Assembly (NCBI RefSeq): GCF_000149955.1
Contig: NC_030987.1
Span: 3,627,138 to 3,691,137 of the forward strand
Direction of reading: 5' to 3'
DNA: 64,000 nt
DNA from: Fusarium oxysporum f. sp. lycopersici 4287
Lineage: Eukaryota; Ascomycota; Sordariomycetes; Hypocreales; Nectriaceae
Below, piece by piece: positions 61,797 to 64,000 of the stretch. Each line of letters starts with the position of its first letter. The first letter of the stretch is position 1. Both the position numbers and the translations under genes were made by a program. Below the pieces are notes generated by a model. The model was not told where the DNA came from and ran no database searches. It saw only the letters and a program-made list of their open reading frames with translations.

Positions 61797-62588
61797 ATGC
61801 CTCATCTTCCCCCAGTCACTCCCATTCCAACCCCCGCCTCAATCTTCTCCCCGACCCCGATCATGACACCGGCGATCCAAGTACCCACTCCCTCCGGCCC
61901 ACGGAATGGCCCCGATATTCCCGGCGCCGGCAAGTTCAAGGTCCCTAAGCTACGCCTTGAGTGTCGCGACCTCTCTCACCCCGGGGCTGCGGTCTTTCTT
62001 AGCTCTGTCAATGCCGCAGAATGCCTCGCCAAGGCGGCCCAGCATGTACTGGCGCTTCTGTACGAATCGCCCACGTGTCCTACCACAACAATTCCGACGA
62101 CACGATCTGTGACGGTGATCCTGCGTAGCATGTCAGGTGTAGCTTACACGACTGGCTCTGACCTGGACAGCGATCATAAGGAGATTCACTTCTCAGTCGA
62201 GTATATTGCCAACATCCACCCCATATCTCGTCGTACAGAAGAAATCAACGGTGTGCTCACTCATGAGCTCGTTCACTGCCTTCAGTACAACGGCCATGGA
62301 ACTTGTCCAGGCGGTCTGATTGAAGGCATGGCAGACTGGGTGCGACTTCACTGCCTTCTCAGTCCTCCTCACTGGAAACGCGACAGCAATGGAAAGTGGG
62401 ACGCTGGCTATCAGCAAACGGCCTATTTCCTGGACTACTTGGAGGAGCGGTTTGGAAAGGGAACTATTCGCCGCCTGAATGAGAAGTTACGGATTCAGAG
62501 ATATGAAGAGAAGCCGTTCTGGACCGAACTGGTTGGGCGGCCGGTTGAGCAACTTTGGGGCGATTACAAAGAGAAGCTTGAGTCGTAG
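61797..62588 (+). CDS. Plant basic-secretory-protein (BSP) family, putative zinc metalloprotease
   Basis: A single exon encodes 263 aa. The first ~55 residues are Pro/Thr-rich and disordered, without a hydrophobic signal peptide. The BSP domain then runs from KLRLECRDLSHPGAAVFL to the end. The metal-binding motif is HELVHCLQ, followed by GLIEGMADWVRL, which supplies the distal acidic residue found in gluzincin-like families. The YQQTAYFLDYLEERFGKG and RPVEQLWGDYKEKL segments are typical of the domain. Plant members are pathogenesis-associated; enzymatic activity has rarely been shown. The fungal protein is probably intracellular or unconventionally secreted, which is inference. Confidence 0.88.
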   Translation: MPHLPPVTPIPTPASIFSPTPIMTPAIQVPTPSGPRNGPDIPGAGKFKVPKLRLECRDLSHPGAAVFLSSVNAAECLAKAAQHVLALLYESPTCPTTTIPTTRSVTVILRSMSGVAYTTGSDLDSDHKEIHFSVEYIANIHPISRRTEEINGVLTHELVHCLQYNGHGTCPGGLIEGMADWVRLHCLLSPPHWKRDSNGKWDAGYQQTAYFLDYLEERFGKGTIRRLNEKLRIQRYEEKPFWTELVGRPVEQLWGDYKEKLES

Positions 62589-62905
62589 TATATATACAGA
62601 TACACATTGAATATAGGCGTCGACAATGATTCACGGATGCATATAAGGCGTTCACCTACGATAGCAAGCAGAGTTAGATAAGTCGATAGATTTTGTTAAA
62701 GAAACGAGATTAGCCAGGTGCTAAGGATATAAGTTTGCTACCGCAACCTGAACTCCAACTCCAGACAAAAAGAAAACCCAAGAATTCAGACCCTAAACGT
62801 CTGTATACGTCTGTTATATAACTCTCAAAACAAAATCTTGCTCCTACACTGGCTTTCCTACCTATATTCCGACTTGGTAATTTTACAACTCCCACACGAC
62901 AGAGT
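62589..62905. other. Intergenic between convergent genes
   Basis: A 317 bp spacer, mostly AT-rich, consistent with two 3' UTRs. No gene was seen. Confidence 0.45.
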
Positions 62906-64000
62906 TTATTGGTGCACAGGAATGTGGGCGTCGCTCTCGCTGATGACGCTGCCGACCTCAGACCAGCTAGCGGGTGTAGCCATGCCAGAGCTCTCGCTCA
63001 TGACATCGAAGTAGCGACCAGTCTCACCCTCGCGAGATGATTGCGCATCGTTAGCAATATCATCTCCGGAACCGACGAGAGATACAGAGTCGGTGGGTGT
63101 CGCCATGCCATCGTCGCTGATGATTTCAGGCTCGGACATGGGGGCGCTGGGGGTAACGGGAAGAGGAGAGTAAAACTCGGGGCTGGTGTTTTGCGCCCAG
63201 GCCTGAATTGAGGAATAAGCTTCGTCGCGGTCCTCTTGTCCGGCGGTCATGTACTCGTCGACACCGATTTCACGCTCAAGGGTGGCGGAAGAAGCTGTCT
63301 CAGAAAGGGCGGGGGTGGGGTCAGTGTCGATAAGAGCAGCGGGCTTCTCATCTCGGTCCTGGGTAGTGGCGCTGTAGATGTCGGAAATTTCGTCTTGGGC
63401 GGGAGAAAGATGGCGGCTTTGCTCAATATCGTCGTTCAGTTCGTCTTGATCAATGTTGTGTTCGTCGGCAAAAGGGTTGGTGTAGAGAGAAGAGAAGCCG
63501 CGAGAACCGTCGCCACGACGTCGCAGACCGTCATCCATTGCGCGGGTATCAGCTCCAGTGTTAAAGACATAAGCGCCTCGTTCAGCACCCTCATCCTGAC
63601 GAAGGAAGTCATCAAATGAAGAGCCTCGTCGTGACGAATCCATGGTCGCAGGGTTTTTCTCGTCACTTTCCTTGCCCTTTTGTTCCTTCTCTTGCTTCTC
63701 TAACATGACCGAGTTCCAATAAAGCAGCTCCTCACGTTGTCGTCGGCGAGTTTCTTCATCAGCGTCAACACCAGCTTCGGCACCAGCACCACGACGGGAC
63801 TCGAAGAAGCCATCGGCATCCTCAGGTCTATTAAACCTGGGCTCACGGTGGGGAGGTTCGATGCCTTCGCCCATAGAGTGGAGGGCGAAAGCTATCCTCC
63901 GGCGAACATCGTCGGCGTATCGTCGCACTTCTGGCGACTCGAGAATGGCAATAGTGGTGGCGATAGCGACCGAAACGGCGACTACGGCACCTGACGCCAG
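62906..64000 (-). CDS. Membrane-anchored acidic protein of unknown function, 5' end beyond window
   Basis: The frame is open from the stop at 62906 to the window edge, so at least 364 residues are visible. The first visible residues form a hydrophobic helix (GAVVAVSVAIATTIAILESP), a probable membrane anchor near the true N-terminus. Next come a basic stretch (VRRYADDVRRRIAFALHSMG), a coiled-coil-like segment (EETRRRQREELLYWNSVMLE) and a long acidic Ser/Asp/Glu-rich tail with no domain. The layout resembles uncharacterised fungal proteins with one N-terminal membrane helix and a cytosolic disordered tail. I assign no function. Confidence 0.75.
   Translation of the reverse strand: MASGAVVAVSVAIATTIAILESPEVRRYADDVRRRIAFALHSMGEGIEPPHREPRFNRPEDADGFFESRRGAGAEAGVDADEETRRRQREELLYWNSVMLEKQEKEQKGKESDEKNPATMDSSRRGSSFDDFLRQDEGAERGAYVFNTGADTRAMDDGLRRRGDGSRGFSSLYTNPFADEHNIDQDELNDDIEQSRHLSPAQDEISDIYSATTQDRDEKPAALIDTDPTPALSETASSATLEREIGVDEYMTAGQEDRDEAYSSIQAWAQNTSPEFYSPLPVTPSAPMSEPEIISDDGMATPTDSVSLVGSGDDIANDAQSSREGETGRYFDVMSESSGMATPASWSEVGSVISESDAHIPVHQ

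Overview
The window is nuclear DNA of a filamentous ascomycete. Genes carry short introns of about 50-60 bp with GT..AG ends and CTAAC/CTGAC-like branch points, coding regions lie on both strands without operons, and the conserved proteins (Sec4, Hsp10, Krr1, Fyv7, Stu1, Lsb6, Aim41, a LIM-RhoGAP and an AA9 LPMO) are typical fungal orthologues. Protein style and gene content suggest a Sordariomycete, probably Hypocreales/Fusarium. That placement is inference, since no marker gene was compared. I placed splice sites by hand so that reading frames join across each intron.

Layout. 1-5.2 kb: the 5' part of an AFG2/CDC48-like AAA ATPase (-), an unknown probably mitochondrial protein (+) and the Rab GTPase Sec4 (-). 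6.5-8.1 kb: a secreted AA9 LPMO with an unusual cysteine-rich tail (-). 10.4-14.3 kb: mitochondrial Hsp10 (-) and an Hrk1/Hal5-like kinase (-) whose catalytic core is broken. 16.8-18.7 kb: mitochondrial ribosomal protein uL11m (-) and KRR1 (+) share a divergent promoter. 18.9-23.6 kb: an MDR oxidoreductase (-), a YeeE/YedE membrane protein (+), a RidA-like protein (-) and Aim41 (-). 23.7-30.6 kb is accessory in character: one intact nine-exon LaeA-like methyltransferase (-) beside 3.7 kb with no intact gene. 30.6-33.1 kb: type II PI4-kinase Lsb6 (-). 35.8-46.1 kb: a small Arg/Ser-rich protein (+), an intronless mitochondrial PPR protein (+), an Atos-domain protein (-) and Fyv7 (+). A 4.9 kb gene-poor stretch precedes the LIM-RhoGAP gene (51.0-54.8 kb, +). 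55.4-56.7 kb is a scrambled relic: two pieces of a multi-pass membrane protein (+) with a transcription-factor C-terminal piece (-) between them. 57.1-60.6 kb: the CLASP Stu1 (-). 61.8-62.6 kb: a basic-secretory-protein-type putative metalloprotease (+). 62.9 kb to the end: a membrane-anchored acidic protein running off the edge (-).

Most genes are housekeeping. Two themes recur: ribosome assembly (AFG2-like, KRR1, FYV7) with mitochondrial gene expression and proteostasis (uL11m, PPR protein, Hsp10, Aim41), and polarity/trafficking/cytoskeleton (Sec4, LIM-RhoGAP, Stu1, Lsb6). I found no CRISPR array, rRNA, tRNA or intact transposon. The points most worth a second look are the kinase core with no DxW motif, the two cysteine-rich regions in the LPMO, the isolated methyltransferase with a GC-AG intron, and the membrane-protein/transcription-factor relic.
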